Source: Bacteroidales bacterium (lineage in GTDB: Bacteria; Bacteroidota; Bacteroidia; Bacteroidales; UBA932). Taken from it: 64,000 bases of DNA. A program made the position numbers and the translations under genes. The stretch is from positions 42,529-106,528 of the forward strand of contig JAFUFS010000059.1 in assembly GCA_017469745.1 (NCBI GenBank), written 5' to 3'. The notes beneath the pieces were generated by a model. The model was given only the letters and a program-made list of their open reading frames with translations. It had not been told where the DNA came from and did no database searches. Shown here one piece after another: positions 17,148-26,321 of the stretch (position 1 is the first letter of the stretch; the number at the start of each line of letters is the position of its first letter).

Positions 17148-19088
17148 CTATTCGTCTAACTTAAGCATCAGGCTTTCCCATTCGGCCGTTTTGGCATCGA
17201 GTTCACGCTTATACTCGAGGTAGCTCCTCGTGAGCTCCATGATGTCGTCGCCGGAAGAAGGATTCGCAAGGATCTTCTCGATGTCCTTCATGGCCGCCTC
17301 GATTATTCCTATCTCTCCTTCAAGGAACTCGACCCGGTGCTTAATGCGCCTGATCTCCTTGGATTCGCTCCTCCGCTGCTCGAAGCTCTGTTTGGCCTGT
17401 TCTTTCTTCGCTCCCTCCGGGCTTTGAACCGTGCCGGCAGAGGCGGCAGGAAACCTTCTCTCAAGCTCCTGCAGGCTCTCTATCTTCCTCTTTTCCAGGA
17501 AGTCCTGGATACTTCCCAGGTGTTCCCTGACCTTGCCGTCGCGGAATTCATACATCTTGTCCACAAGGCCGTCCAGGAAATCCCTGTCATGTGACACAAC
17601 AATCAACGTGCCATCGTAAGCCTTGAGAGCCTGCTTGAGAATTACCTTGGACTTGATGTCCATGTGGTTGGTCGGTTCATCGAGGGCCAGAAGGTTATAG
17701 GGCTGGAGCATGAATTTCGCCATGCCCAGGCGTGCACGCTCGCCTCCGGATAGGATGCTGACCTTCTTGTCTATGTCTTCTCCCCTGAAGAGGAACTGAG
17801 CCAGGATGTCCCTTAGTTTAGTCCTGATGTCGCCGACGGCAATCCTTTCCAAGGTTTCCCAGACTGTCAGGCTTCCATCGAGGATATCCTCCTGGTTCTG
17901 AGCATAGTAGCCCATGCATACATTGTAGCCTGTCCTGGCCTCCCCTTCGAGCGGGGACAGTTCACCTGTTATGACGCGCATCAGGGTTGTCTTGCCTTCT
18001 CCGTTGCGTCCGATCAAGGCAACCTTCTCCCCTCTTTTGACTTCTATGTCGGCACCTGTGAAAACCACTTTTCCGGGGTAGCCAGCTGTGAGGTTCGTGG
18101 ACTTGAACACTATGTCTCCGGCCCTGGGAGAAGGAGGGAACTTCACAGTCAGGGTGACGTTGTCAGTTTCGTCTATCTCAATCCTGTCCAGTTTCTCGAG
18201 CTGCTTGATCCTGGACTGGACCTGATTGGACTTGGTGGCTTTGTAGCGGAACCTGTTGATGAAGTCCTCCGTCTTCTCGATCATCCTCTGCTGGTTCTCG
18301 TAGGCGGCTGTCTGCTGCTCGAGCCTCTCCTTCCTCAGTTCTATGTACTTGCTGTAAGGAACCTTGTAGTCGTGGATGTGTCCGAGCATGATCTCGACAG
18401 TCCTGTTCGTCACGTTGTCAAGGAACTTCCTGTCATGCGAAACAAGCAGCAGGGCTCCCCTGTAGGACTTAAGGTAATCTTCAAGCCACTCAATCGACTC
18501 TATGTCAAGGTGATTTGTCGGCTCGTCGAGCAGAAGGGCATCCGGAGAAGAGAGCAGGATCTTCGCAAGCTCGATCCTCATGTTCCATCCCTGGCTGAAA
18601 GTCTCGGTCCTGCGGCCGAAATCTGAATCCTTGAAGCCAAGGCCAAGGAGAGTCTTTTCTGCAAGCACTTCGAGCGGCTCGCTGTGCGTCATCGCCAGGC
18701 TGTCAGTGAGATCATTCAGGCGTGCGATCAGTTCAAGGTAGGAAGCTGATTCATAATCAGTCCTTTCTGCCAGCTGGAGATTTATTCCTTCGATCTCGTC
18801 GTTTATGGCATTGATGTGGTCGAAGGCAGTCAGGGCTTCCTCAAGAACAGTGCGGCCCTTGGAATGCTCCATGATCTGCGGAAGGTAACCGATCCTCAGG
18901 TCATTGGGCATGTCCACTGACCCTGAGGTAGGATTCTGGAGGCCGCAGATAAGCTTCATTATCGTTGACTTGCCCGCACCATTCTTACCCACGAGTCCGA
19001 TCTTGTCGGACCCGCTGATGTGGAAATCTATGTTGTCCAGCAGGGTAAATCCGCCGTAGGCTACAGTGAGCCCGTTAATGGAGATCAT
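17148..19088 (-). CDS. ABC-F family ATP-binding protein (ribosome-associated type)
   Basis: 646 residues without membrane segments. Two ATP-binding domains occur in tandem: GKNGAGKST near residue 36 with the LLDEPTNHLDIES Walker B, and GRNGEGKTT near residue 352 with LSGGERARLGMAKFM and ALDEPTNHMDIKS. A linker and a C-terminal coiled coil of the Uup/EttA type (about 560-645) complete it. ABC-F proteins act on the ribosome in translation or antibiotic protection; the housekeeping Uup-like branch is the likeliest. Its start overlaps the tatC stop by four bases. Confidence 0.9.
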   Translation of the reverse strand: MISINGLTVAYGGFTLLDNIDFHISGSDKIGLVGKNGAGKSTIMKLICGLQNPTSGSVDMPNDLRIGYLPQIMEHSKGRTVLEEALTAFDHINAINDEIEGINLQLAERTDYESASYLELIARLNDLTDSLAMTHSEPLEVLAEKTLLGLGFKDSDFGRRTETFSQGWNMRIELAKILLSSPDALLLDEPTNHLDIESIEWLEDYLKSYRGALLLVSHDRKFLDNVTNRTVEIMLGHIHDYKVPYSKYIELRKERLEQQTAAYENQQRMIEKTEDFINRFRYKATKSNQVQSRIKQLEKLDRIEIDETDNVTLTVKFPPSPRAGDIVFKSTNLTAGYPGKVVFTGADIEVKRGEKVALIGRNGEGKTTLMRVITGELSPLEGEARTGYNVCMGYYAQNQEDILDGSLTVWETLERIAVGDIRTKLRDILAQFLFRGEDIDKKVSILSGGERARLGMAKFMLQPYNLLALDEPTNHMDIKSKVILKQALKAYDGTLIVVSHDRDFLDGLVDKMYEFRDGKVREHLGSIQDFLEKRKIESLQELERRFPAASAGTVQSPEGAKKEQAKQSFEQRRSESKEIRRIKHRVEFLEGEIGIIEAAMKDIEKILANPSSGDDIMELTRSYLEYKRELDAKTAEWESLMLKLDE

Positions 19089-19891
19089 CCCTCGGAGACA
19101 TTGGCCGGCAGGGTCTCCCCTTCCTCTTCAGGGCGCGGCTTGCAGCACAGGATACTGGCCTCGTAGAGAAGCAGCAGCGGTGCAGCTGCGATCATCATTG
19201 AGAAAGGATCTGCCGGAGTGATCAGGGCCGCGATGCAGAGAACGACCACGATCGCATGTTTGCGGTACTTTGTCAGGGTGTCCCTGTAGACGATGCCAAG
19301 CTTGTTGAGAATGACGATCACCGCAGGGAACTCGAACACGATTCCGAACGCCAGGATGCAGGAGGTGAACAGCGATATGTACGAATTGAGGGATATCGTG
19401 TTCACGATTGCATCACTGATCTTGTAACCGAGGAAGAAGTTGAGCGAGATCGGGACGATCAGGATGTAGCCGATGTACAGGCCGAGGTAGAAAAGGAAAG
19501 ACGCTGCGATGAAGACACCGCTGATGGTCTTTTTCTCATTCTGGTAAAGGGCCGGAGCGATGAACTTCCATATCTCCCAGATAATGAACGGGAAAGACAG
19601 GATGAAGCCCAGCTGGAAGGCAACCTTCAGGTGGACGAAGAACTGGGTGGAAATCTCGAGATTCACCAGGTTCATGTTCAGGTCCATCTTGAAGAGCTTG
19701 TAGACCCAGAAGTCACTCCTCGTCGGTGCAAGGACCACGTCGTCGAAGACGAACTTCTTGAAGCAGAAGACGATGACGCTTATTACGGTAATGGCAAGCA
19801 ATGAGCGGAACAAGGTTCCCCTCAGAACTTCGAGATGGTCCCAGAAGGACATCTCAGCGCCATCCTGGAGCTTTTTCTCTTCTTCTGCCAC
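19085..19891 (-). CDS. tatC: Sec-independent protein translocase TatC
   Basis: 268 residues with about six membrane segments and the family's N-terminal motif (SFWDHLEVLRGTLFRSLLAI, normally HLxELR) near residue 15. The conserved FxxHLK-type segment FFVHLKVAFQLGFILSFPF and the FEFPAVIVILNKLGI region follow. TatC is the receptor for twin-arginine signal peptides at the inner membrane. It is four bases downstream of tatA. The Gfo/Idh/MocA protein at 41417 carries a fitting twin-arginine signal. Confidence 0.95.
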   Translation of the reverse strand: MAEEEKKLQDGAEMSFWDHLEVLRGTLFRSLLAITVISVIVFCFKKFVFDDVVLAPTRSDFWVYKLFKMDLNMNLVNLEISTQFFVHLKVAFQLGFILSFPFIIWEIWKFIAPALYQNEKKTISGVFIAASFLFYLGLYIGYILIVPISLNFFLGYKISDAIVNTISLNSYISLFTSCILAFGIVFEFPAVIVILNKLGIVYRDTLTKYRKHAIVVVLCIAALITPADPFSMMIAAAPLLLLYEASILCCKPRPEEEGETLPANVSEG

Positions 19892-19895
19892 AGTC

Positions 19896-20147
19896 CTACT
19901 TGTTGTATTCTTCCTTCTTCTCGATCTTGTCCGGGCTCTTGGCTGCGGAGTTGATGTCCTTGTCGATGTCTTCGATCTGCTTCTCGACTTCGTTCATGCC
20001 TTCCTTGAAACTCTTCATGCCTTTTCCAAGTCCATGCATGAGCTCAGGAATCTTCTTGCCACCGAAAAGGAGGAGAATAACGAGGGCGATGATGACGATC
20101 TGCCAGGGCCCTACGACACCTAATGGAATAAATGTAAGCATATTCAT
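19896..20147 (-). CDS. tatA: Sec-independent protein translocase TatA/TatE
   Basis: 83 residues. One N-terminal membrane helix ([39 protein letters not shown]) has the TatA pattern of Gly-Lys-Lys-(I/L)-Pro-Glu followed by an amphipathic helix, then a charged tail. It forms the Tat pore with TatC encoded next. No TatB-like gene is visible, which is usual for Bacteroidota. Confidence 0.93.
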   Translation of the reverse strand: MNMLTFIPLGVVGPWQIVIIALVILLLFGGKKIPELMHGLGKGMKSFKEGMNEVEKQIEDIDKDINSAAKSPDKIEKKEEYNK

Positions 20148-20175
20148 GAATATTAAAGGTTTCGATCTAAATGTA

Positions 20176-20589
20176 TTACCTGTCTCCCATGTGGGAGCTT
20201 ATTGCCTCTACGAGGGGTTCCGGACAACGCGTCGGATGACCGGTGGCCTTGCTGAGGAAGCCGAGTACGACCAGGCCTTCCGCACAGAGCACGCCGTCCT
20301 GGTTGTAAACAGCCTGCTTGATCCGAAGCTTGGCCAGGGGAACTTCTTCTATGGTAGCTACCACCTTGAGGTCGTCCCCCATCTTGGCCGGAAACTTATA
20401 GCGGCACTCAAGGGTGACCAAAGGAATGGTGACACCGTCCTCCTCGCATCTCTCGATCGGATAGCCGAACTCGCGCATCATGTTGTTGCGAGCGCACTCG
20501 AAGTACCGGATGTAATTCGAGTGATGGACTATGCTCATCTGGTCCGTTTCGTAGTATCTGACCGGGAAAAATGTCTCGGAATATACCAT
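20176..20589 (-). CDS. Acyl-CoA thioesterase (4-hydroxybenzoyl-CoA thioesterase/YbgC fold)
   Basis: 137 residues, a single hotdog domain. The N-terminal block [25 protein letters not shown] holds the active-site Asp ([13 protein letters not shown]) typical of the 4HBT/YbgC group. The protein would hydrolyse short-chain or aromatic acyl-CoA in the cytoplasm; the substrate is unknown. It sits between valS and tatA on the same strand. Confidence 0.85.
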   Translation of the reverse strand: MVYSETFFPVRYYETDQMSIVHHSNYIRYFECARNNMMREFGYPIERCEEDGVTIPLVTLECRYKFPAKMGDDLKVVATIEEVPLAKLRIKQAVYNQDGVLCAEGLVVLGFLSKATGHPTRCPEPLVEAISSHMGDR

Positions 20590-20625
20590 AACAAAAAAGT
20601 TAGTACCTAAAACTATTATGTTGCA

Positions 20626-23298
20626 CTATTTGTTTTTCAGAGCGTTAAGGCTCCTTTCCAAGTTTTCTATCTTCAAGAGGGCATCAGCCTCCTTCTTGCG
20701 CTCCATAGCGACGACTTTCTCGGGTGCATGGGCTGTGAAAGCCTCGTTTGAGAGCTTTTTCCGTACTCCTTCGAGGAAGCCGCGAAGCCTTGTAAGCTCG
20801 GCTTCCATCTTCGCTATCTCCTCCCCTGCATCGACGAGTCCGTCGAGCGGGATGAATATCTCAACTGTTCCGACCATGAAGGAAATACCGTTGCCTTCGA
20901 CGGATTCAGTGACCTTTTCAGCGGAGCCTACGTTTGCAAGCTTGGCAACGACAGGAATCATTTCCATGGGGAAATCACCCTTTATCTTGATGTCGAGGGC
21001 CTCCTTGAGAGGAATATTCTTCTGCTGCCTCGTAGCACGTACACCGCCGGCGAGTTCCTTGGCCGCCTCGAAGCCTGCGATGACAGCTTCGTCGATCGTG
21101 CCGGCCACAGGGCTTGGCTCATACATGATGGTCGCACCTTCGGCACGGTTCGCAAGGGACTGCCAGAGTTCCTCGCTGATGAACGGCATCACGGGGTGTA
21201 TCAGTTTCAGGAGCTTCTCAAGGAACACGAGCGTTGCGTCCATGGTGGCCTTGTCGATGGCTTCGCCGAATGCAGGCTTGACCGCTTCGAGGTACCATGA
21301 GCAGTAGTCATCCCAGAACAGCTTGTAGATTGCCATGAGGGCATCGGAGATCCTGAACTTGGAATAGTGTTCTTCAACAGACTGGATAGTCTGGCTGAGC
21401 TTGCTGTCAAACCATTTGACGGCAAGTGAGTTCACCGCGCTCTGCTGAAGTGATTCATCAACTTCCCATCCCTGGACCAGGCGGAAGGAATTCCAGATCT
21501 TGTTGCAGAAATTCCTGCCTTGCTCGACCTGGCTCTCGTCGTAGAATATGTCGTTGCCGGCGGAAGAGCAGAGAAGCATTCCGATCCTCACTGCATCCGC
21601 ACCGTATTTGGCGATGAGCACGAGGGGATCAGGCGAGTTGCCAAGGGTCTTGCTCATCTTTCTTCCGAGCTTGTCGCGGACGATGCCGGTGAAATAGACA
21701 TTGCTGAAAGGAATGTCGTTCATGAACTCCCCTCCTGCCATGATCATCCTGGCCACCCAGAAGAAGATGATGTCCGGGCCGGTCACGAGGTCGCTGGTAG
21801 GATAGTAATAGGAGAGATCCTTGTTAGGCTCATGCTCGGGATGTCCGGGACGCTCTGCATCGAAGACAGAGATCGGCCAAAGCCAGCTGGAGAACCAGGT
21901 GTCGAGGACATCTTCGTCCTGTCTGAGATCTGCGGCCGTGAGAGCAGGATTGATCTTCCTGGCAGCCTCAAGGGCCTTTTCAGGAGTCTCTTCGACAACG
22001 ATCTGTCCGTCAGGAAGGTAGTATGCCGGGATTCTCTGGCCCCACCAGAGCTGGCGCGAGATGCACCAGTCATGGACATTCTCCATCCAATGACGGTAGG
22101 TGTTGCGGTACTTGTCGGGGATGAACTTGATCCTGCCGGACTCGACCTTGTCGAGGGCCGAAGCGGCGAGGTTTTCCATCTTCAGGAACCACTGTGCGGA
22201 GAGCTTCGGCTCGATGACCGCATCGGTCCTTTCTGAATATCCGACCGGGGAAACATATTCCTCGACCTTCTCGAGGTTGCCGGCTTCCTCCAGCATCTTT
22301 ACGATCTTCTTCCTGGCCACGAACCTGTCTTCACCCACCAGGATGGTGGCTTCCTCGGTCAAGCGGCCATGGTCGTCGATAATGTTGATTATAGGGAGGT
22401 TGTGCCTGAGGCCTATCTCATAGTCATGGGCATCGTGGGCCGGAGTCACCTTGAGGCAGCCGGTTCCGAAATCCATCTCTACATAGCTGTCCTCGATGAC
22501 GGGGATTTCCCTGCCGATCAGAGGGATCAGGACCTTCTTGCCCTTCAGCCAATGATAACGTTCGTCAGCGGGGTTTACGCAGATGGCAGAGTCTGCCATG
22601 ATGGTCTCCGGACGGGTGGTGGCGATCACGAGATACTTGTCGGTAGGATTGCCGTTGCCGTCTGAAATGTAATATCTAAGGTGATAGAAATGGCTCTTTG
22701 TGTCCTTGTGGATGACCTCATCATCGCTGATAGCTGTCAGGGCCACGGGATCCCAGTTGACCATCCTCACTCCTCTGTAGATCAGCCCCTTCTTGTAGAA
22801 ATAGCAGAAGGTCGCGATGACGGCGTCGGAGAGCTCGGGATCCATTGTGAACTTGGTTCTGTCCCAGTCGCAGGAGGCACCGAGCTTGCGAAGCTGCTGA
22901 AGGATGATTCCTCCATGCTCTTCCTTCCACTCCCAGGCGTATTTCATGAATTCCTCGCGGGTGATGTCCTCCTTGGAGATTCCCCTTTCCTTGAGCCTGG
23001 CGACAACCTTGCTCTCGGTTGCAATCGAGGCGTGGTCTGTTCCGGGCACCCAGCAGGCGTTCTTCCCGTCCATGCGGGCCTTGCGGATAAGGACGTCGTT
23101 AAGGGTGTTGTTGAGCACGTGGCCCATATGGAGGATACCAGTCACATTGGGCGGAGGAATGACTATCGTATAAGGTTCCCTTTCATCGGGTTCAGAATGG
23201 AAACATCCATGCTCCAGCCACCAGGAGTACCACTTGTCCTCGACCTCGGCCGGATTGTACTTTGCAGAGAGTTCTTTTTTCTCGCTCATATCTTTCAT
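20626..23298 (-). CDS. valS: Valyl-tRNA synthetase
   Basis: 890 residues. The HIGH-type motif is PPNVTGILHMGH near residue 55 and the KMSKS-type motif is RKMSKTLGNSPDP; the editing domain (TTRPETIMADSAICVNP) lies between. The C-terminal coiled coil (KMEAELTRLRGFLEGVRKKL) is characteristic of ValS. It charges tRNA-Val. An ATG at 23289 (MSEKKELSAKYNPAEVE) is an equally good start. A TATATTTG box lies 17 bases upstream. Confidence 0.97.
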   Translation of the reverse strand: MKDMSEKKELSAKYNPAEVEDKWYSWWLEHGCFHSEPDEREPYTIVIPPPNVTGILHMGHVLNNTLNDVLIRKARMDGKNACWVPGTDHASIATESKVVARLKERGISKEDITREEFMKYAWEWKEEHGGIILQQLRKLGASCDWDRTKFTMDPELSDAVIATFCYFYKKGLIYRGVRMVNWDPVALTAISDDEVIHKDTKSHFYHLRYYISDGNGNPTDKYLVIATTRPETIMADSAICVNPADERYHWLKGKKVLIPLIGREIPVIEDSYVEMDFGTGCLKVTPAHDAHDYEIGLRHNLPIINIIDDHGRLTEEATILVGEDRFVARKKIVKMLEEAGNLEKVEEYVSPVGYSERTDAVIEPKLSAQWFLKMENLAASALDKVESGRIKFIPDKYRNTYRHWMENVHDWCISRQLWWGQRIPAYYLPDGQIVVEETPEKALEAARKINPALTAADLRQDEDVLDTWFSSWLWPISVFDAERPGHPEHEPNKDLSYYYPTSDLVTGPDIIFFWVARMIMAGGEFMNDIPFSNVYFTGIVRDKLGRKMSKTLGNSPDPLVLIAKYGADAVRIGMLLCSSAGNDIFYDESQVEQGRNFCNKIWNSFRLVQGWEVDESLQQSAVNSLAVKWFDSKLSQTIQSVEEHYSKFRISDALMAIYKLFWDDYCSWYLEAVKPAFGEAIDKATMDATLVFLEKLLKLIHPVMPFISEELWQSLANRAEGATIMYEPSPVAGTIDEAVIAGFEAAKELAGGVRATRQQKNIPLKEALDIKIKGDFPMEMIPVVAKLANVGSAEKVTESVEGNGISFMVGTVEIFIPLDGLVDAGEEIAKMEAELTRLRGFLEGVRKKLSNEAFTAHAPEKVVAMERKKEADALLKIENLERSLNALKNK

Positions 23299-23315
23299 AC
23301 TGCGTTCAAGAATTA

Positions 23316-23323
23316 CAAATATA
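23316..23323 (-). promoter_or_regulatory. Candidate -7 box (TATATTTG) for valS
   Basis: TAnnTTTG match on the minus strand, 17 bases before the valS start. It is divergent from the DUF3467 box; no clear -33 element. Confidence 0.45.
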
Positions 23324-23336
23324 GCATAATTTTCAC

Positions 23337-23344
23337 TAATTTTG
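23337..23344 (+). promoter_or_regulatory. Candidate -7 box (TAATTTTG) for the DUF3467-kdsC-maf operon
   Basis: TAnnTTTG match 19 bases before the DUF3467 ATG in the short divergent spacer. No clear -33 element. Confidence 0.45.
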
Positions 23345-23363
23345 CTTCACAATAAAGACTATC

Positions 23364-23690
23364 ATGGAAGAGAAAAAGGAAATAAGTCTCGAGATCAGAC
23401 CCGAGATAGCCAAGGGAACCTACTCCAACCTTGCGATCATCACCCATTCCCACAGTGAATTCATAATCGACTTCGCGACCATGCTGCCAGGGCTTCCCAA
23501 ACCGGACATCGGCAACAGGATCATAATGACTCCTGAGCATGCCAAAAGGCTTCTCAACGCCCTCATGGACAATGTGACCAAGTACGAGTCCCAGTTCGGT
23601 CTGATCCAGCTCGGCGGCCAGCCACAGCCCGGAGGCACCTTCAACCTCGGTGACCTTCCCCAGTTCGGCCCCGGCGGAGCAAAATCATAG
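23364..23690 (+). CDS. DUF3467 domain-containing protein
   Basis: 108 residues, cytoplasmic. It matches the small DUF3467 family: EISLEIRPEIAKGTYSNLAIITHSHSEFIIDFA with a PDIGNRIIMTPEHAKRLLNALMDNV segment. The function is unknown; the family is widespread in bacteria and short. The Gly/Pro-rich tail (GGQPQPGGTFNLGDLPQFGPGG) looks disordered. It is the first gene of a tight operon with kdsC and maf. Confidence 0.85.
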   Translation: MEEKKEISLEIRPEIAKGTYSNLAIITHSHSEFIIDFATMLPGLPKPDIGNRIIMTPEHAKRLLNALMDNVTKYESQFGLIQLGGQPQPGGTFNLGDLPQFGPGGAKS

Positions 23691-23693
23691 GTT

Positions 23694-24218
23694 ATGACGG
23701 ATCTTAAGAACATCAAAGGCTTCGCGTTCGACATCGACGGCGTGATGACAGACGGAGGTATCCTGGCTGATCTGGAAGGTCAGCTTTACCGCACATTCGA
23801 CGCAAAGGACGGATTTGCAGTCAGGATGGCATCAATGAACGGTTATCCTGTAGCGGTCATTACCGGAGCCCGCTCCCAGAGCGTACGCGCCAGGTACAAG
23901 GGCAACGGAATCCCTCCCGAGGACATCTACCTCGGTTCGCGAGACAAGCTGTCCGATTTTGAGGATTTCTGCAGGAGATATGGCCTCGAGCATTCTGAGG
24001 TAATGTATTTCGGGGACGATATTCCTGACGTCCCGGTCATCCTGGCCGCAGGGATCGGCGTTGCTCCTTCAGATGCCTGCGAGGAAGCCAGGGCTGCTGC
24101 CGACATAGTCTCCACCTACCCCGGTGGCAAGGGATGCGTACGCCATCACATGGAAGAAGTCATGAAGGTCCAGGGACATTGGAATTTCGATGTCCAGGTC
24201 TATAAGAATAAATTCTGA
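23694..24218 (+). CDS. kdsC: KdsC-type HAD phosphatase (3-deoxy-manno-octulosonate-8-phosphate phosphatase-like)
   Basis: 174 residues of the capless HAD-IIIA type. The nucleophile motif FDIDGVMTDGGI is near residue 11, AVITGARSQ is motif II, and FGDDIPDVPVILAAGIGVAPSDA is motif IV. KdsC removes phosphate from KDO-8-P in lipid A core synthesis; the same fold also serves related nonulosonate phosphatases. It lies three bases after DUF3467, and its stop overlaps the maf start. Confidence 0.85.
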   Translation: MTDLKNIKGFAFDIDGVMTDGGILADLEGQLYRTFDAKDGFAVRMASMNGYPVAVITGARSQSVRARYKGNGIPPEDIYLGSRDKLSDFEDFCRRYGLEHSEVMYFGDDIPDVPVILAAGIGVAPSDACEEARAAADIVSTYPGGKGCVRHHMEEVMKVQGHWNFDVQVYKNKF

Positions 24219-24781
24219 TGAAGATCATCCTCGCATCCAACTCTCCCAGGCGAAGGGAACTGATGGCTGCGCTCGGTCTCGATTTCACTGTCGACACCGG
24301 CACATCGTTCGTGGAAACATATTCCCCTGACACACCGCATGTCAAGGTCCCTGAACTGATGTCTTCCGGCAAGTCCCACGGCTTCCACAGGTCACTAGAA
24401 GAAGACGAGATCCTGGTCACTTCCGACACCATGGTCCTTTGCGGTACGGAGATCCTAGGAAAGCCCATCGACCGGGATGATGCTGTCAGGATGCTGAAGC
24501 TTCTTTCCGGACGCGAGCATCAAGTCATTACTGCTGTCACAATACGGAACAAGGACCGTGAAAAGACCTTCTCCGTTACTTCAAATGTGTTTTTCAAAAA
24601 TCTGTCTGATAAGGAGATAGATTACTACATCGACAACTACAAGCCATTTGACAAGGCAGGAGCCTACGGCATCCAGGAATGGATAGGCTACATTGGCATA
24701 ACGGGCATCGAGGGCTCGTTCTACAATGTAATGGGCTTCCCTACCCAGCGCTTCTACGAAGAACTACAGGCCTTCCTATAG
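24218..24781 (+). CDS. Maf family nucleotide pyrophosphatase
   Basis: 187 residues. Maf motifs are clear: LASNSPRRRELM at the N-terminus, SDTMVLCGTEILGKP, and KAGAYGIQEW in the C-terminal half. Members hydrolyse dTTP/UTP or modified nucleotides in the cytoplasm. The stop overlaps the convergent esterase-LysM gene by six bases. Confidence 0.92.
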   Translation: MKIILASNSPRRRELMAALGLDFTVDTGTSFVETYSPDTPHVKVPELMSSGKSHGFHRSLEEDEILVTSDTMVLCGTEILGKPIDRDDAVRMLKLLSGREHQVITAVTIRNKDREKTFSVTSNVFFKNLSDKEIDYYIDNYKPFDKAGAYGIQEWIGYIGITGIEGSFYNVMGFPTQRFYEELQAFL

Positions 24782-25810
24782 TACGATCCGCCGGCCGATC
24801 CGGAGAATCGTACGCCTGGTAATATTACTCTTTTCACACAGGGAATCCACGGTAGTTCCGTGCATCTTTGCGATCTTCGAAAGGGTGTCGCCTGCCTTCA
24901 CTATGTAGATGCTGTCGGAGGACTCGGTTCTTTCGACTGGTCCCTCTGCAATCTCAGGACGGCTCTCGGGAGCAGGCTTCTGAGCCTGTCGAACCGCCTG
25001 TTTCTTGTATTCGACGACCTTCAGGGTCCTGCGTCCGGGCATGCTCTTGTAGGCATTGGTCATCCCCGCATCGGTGATATGGACTGTAGTGTCAAGGGTT
25101 CGTAAGGAATCAGCCAGGGAATGCTTTGAGAACCACTCGTAGGGCTCACTCATGTAAAAGACCCTGCCCAGCCTGGAATGGCTGGCTCCCTTGACCAGGT
25201 CAAATCTAAGGAGATCAGTCGGACCGGAGGCTTTCATCGCATCTACCACCTTCTCCGATTCTTTGTATGAAACGGCAGTGTCCGAAGTCCCGTGGATAAT
25301 CCAGAGAGGCACCCCGTTCAGCCCGGAGTAATTCTTGATTGTCCCTCCCCCACACATTGCTATAGCCGCGGCGACCTTGTCAGGATAGGTGCCGACGAAA
25401 TCTATCGTACCATAACCTCCCATGCTCATTCCGAACACATAGATCCGGTTGATGTCCACCGGATAGTTCTTTTCAGTCCACTCCAGCACCTTAAGCACTT
25501 TTGATGGCGTCCATCCGTTCTGTGCCTGTGGGGCAAGGATCAGGGCATCGATCTTTCTTCCGAACTTGAGCGCCTCGAGCGGGCCGTAATTACGAACCTT
25601 CTCGAGATTGTTGCCGCTGAGGCTCTTTCCGTGAAGGAAAAGCACAAGTGGAAGTTTCGTAGTGTCCTTGGCTGAGCGTTCCTGCGGAACGTAGACCCAG
25701 AAATCATAGCCTCCCGGAACAACTCCGTGATGTGAAATCAATTGTGAATGTGCCAGCTGTGGCAGGAAAAGAAGCAGGAATGTGATTATGCTAATGGTTT
25801 TCTTCATCAT
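24776..25810 (-). CDS. Secreted alpha/beta hydrolase (esterase/PHB depolymerase-like) with C-terminal LysM
   Basis: 345 residues from the ATG at 25810. After a signal peptide (KKTISIITFLLLFLPQLAHS) comes an alpha/beta-hydrolase domain with PLVLFLHGKSLSGNN (oxyanion region), FGMSMGGYG (Gly-x-Ser-x-Gly nucleophile) and an Asp and His supplied later (HGTSDTAVSY, KGASHSRLG). A linker rich in Pro and Glu leads to a single LysM domain (YIVKAGDTLSKIAKMHGTTVDSLCEKSNI) at the end. LysM binds peptidoglycan or chitin-like glycans, so an esterase acting near the cell wall is inferred. An in-frame extension runs to 26137 but is antisense to dtd and is not used. Confidence 0.85.
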   Translation of the reverse strand: MMKKTISIITFLLLFLPQLAHSQLISHHGVVPGGYDFWVYVPQERSAKDTTKLPLVLFLHGKSLSGNNLEKVRNYGPLEALKFGRKIDALILAPQAQNGWTPSKVLKVLEWTEKNYPVDINRIYVFGMSMGGYGTIDFVGTYPDKVAAAIAMCGGGTIKNYSGLNGVPLWIIHGTSDTAVSYKESEKVVDAMKASGPTDLLRFDLVKGASHSRLGRVFYMSEPYEWFSKHSLADSLRTLDTTVHITDAGMTNAYKSMPGRRTLKVVEYKKQAVRQAQKPAPESRPEIAEGPVERTESSDSIYIVKAGDTLSKIAKMHGTTVDSLCEKSNITRRTILRIGRRIVL

Positions 25811-25858
25811 GCAGTACTGAACGGGTAGTTTTTCTGCAATAATCTTGCCTTTTTTGAG

Positions 25859-25866
25859 TAGATTTG
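25859..25866 (+). promoter_or_regulatory. Candidate -7 box (TAGATTTG) for dtd
   Basis: TAnnTTTG match that ends five bases before the dtd ATG. Use of it would give a leaderless or nearly leaderless mRNA. The -33 region has only a weak match. Confidence 0.4.
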
Positions 25867-25871
25867 CGTTC

Positions 25872-26321
25872 ATGAAAGCAGTTATCCAGAGAGTATCCCA
25901 CTCGAGCGTAACGATTGAAGGGAATCTTAAATCCTCTATCGGCCAGGGACTTCTCGTCCTCCTTGGAGTCGGTGAAGACGACGGGCAGGAGGACATTGCC
26001 TGGCTCGTCAGGAAGATATCAGCGATGAGGATCTTCGACGATCCGGACGGAGTCATGAACCTTTCTGTCATGGACATTGGAGGTGAGGTCCTTGTGGTCA
26101 GCCAGTTCACACTCATGGCAGACTGCAGGCGCGGCAACCGCCCTTCCTACATCAAAGCTGCGCGCCATGAAATCTCCATCCCTCTATACGAAGAGTTCTG
26201 CCAGAGGATGTCGGAGACGCTTAGCAAACCAGTAGGCACAGGCGAATTCGGTGCTTACATGAAGGTGGATCTTCTCAATGACGGACCCGTCACGATTATC
26301 CTGGATTCCAAGAACAGATAG
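25872..26321 (+). CDS. dtd: D-aminoacyl-tRNA deacylase
   Basis: 149 residues from ATG 25872, where MKAVIQRVSHSSVTIEG is the canonical N-terminus; an in-frame ATG nine codons earlier (25845) is unlikely. The signature SQFTLMAD near residue 78 and the C-terminal Gly-Pro motif in NDGPVTIILDS are both present. Dtd removes D-amino acids (and glycine) mischarged on tRNA. It converges on the CNNM-type gene with no bases between. Confidence 0.95.
   Translation: MKAVIQRVSHSSVTIEGNLKSSIGQGLLVLLGVGEDDGQEDIAWLVRKISAMRIFDDPDGVMNLSVMDIGGEVLVVSQFTLMADCRRGNRPSYIKAARHEISIPLYEEFCQRMSETLSKPVGTGEFGAYMKVDLLNDGPVTIILDSKNR

Noticed and set aside
19801-20610. 269-codon ORF on the plus strand opposite tatC, tatA and the thioesterase
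   Set aside because: It spans three well-identified genes on the other strand and their spacers, which a real gene would not do here.
25811-26137. N-terminal extension of the esterase-LysM frame
   Set aside because: The extra 109 codons are antisense to dtd and lack meaning; a proper signal peptide begins at 25810.
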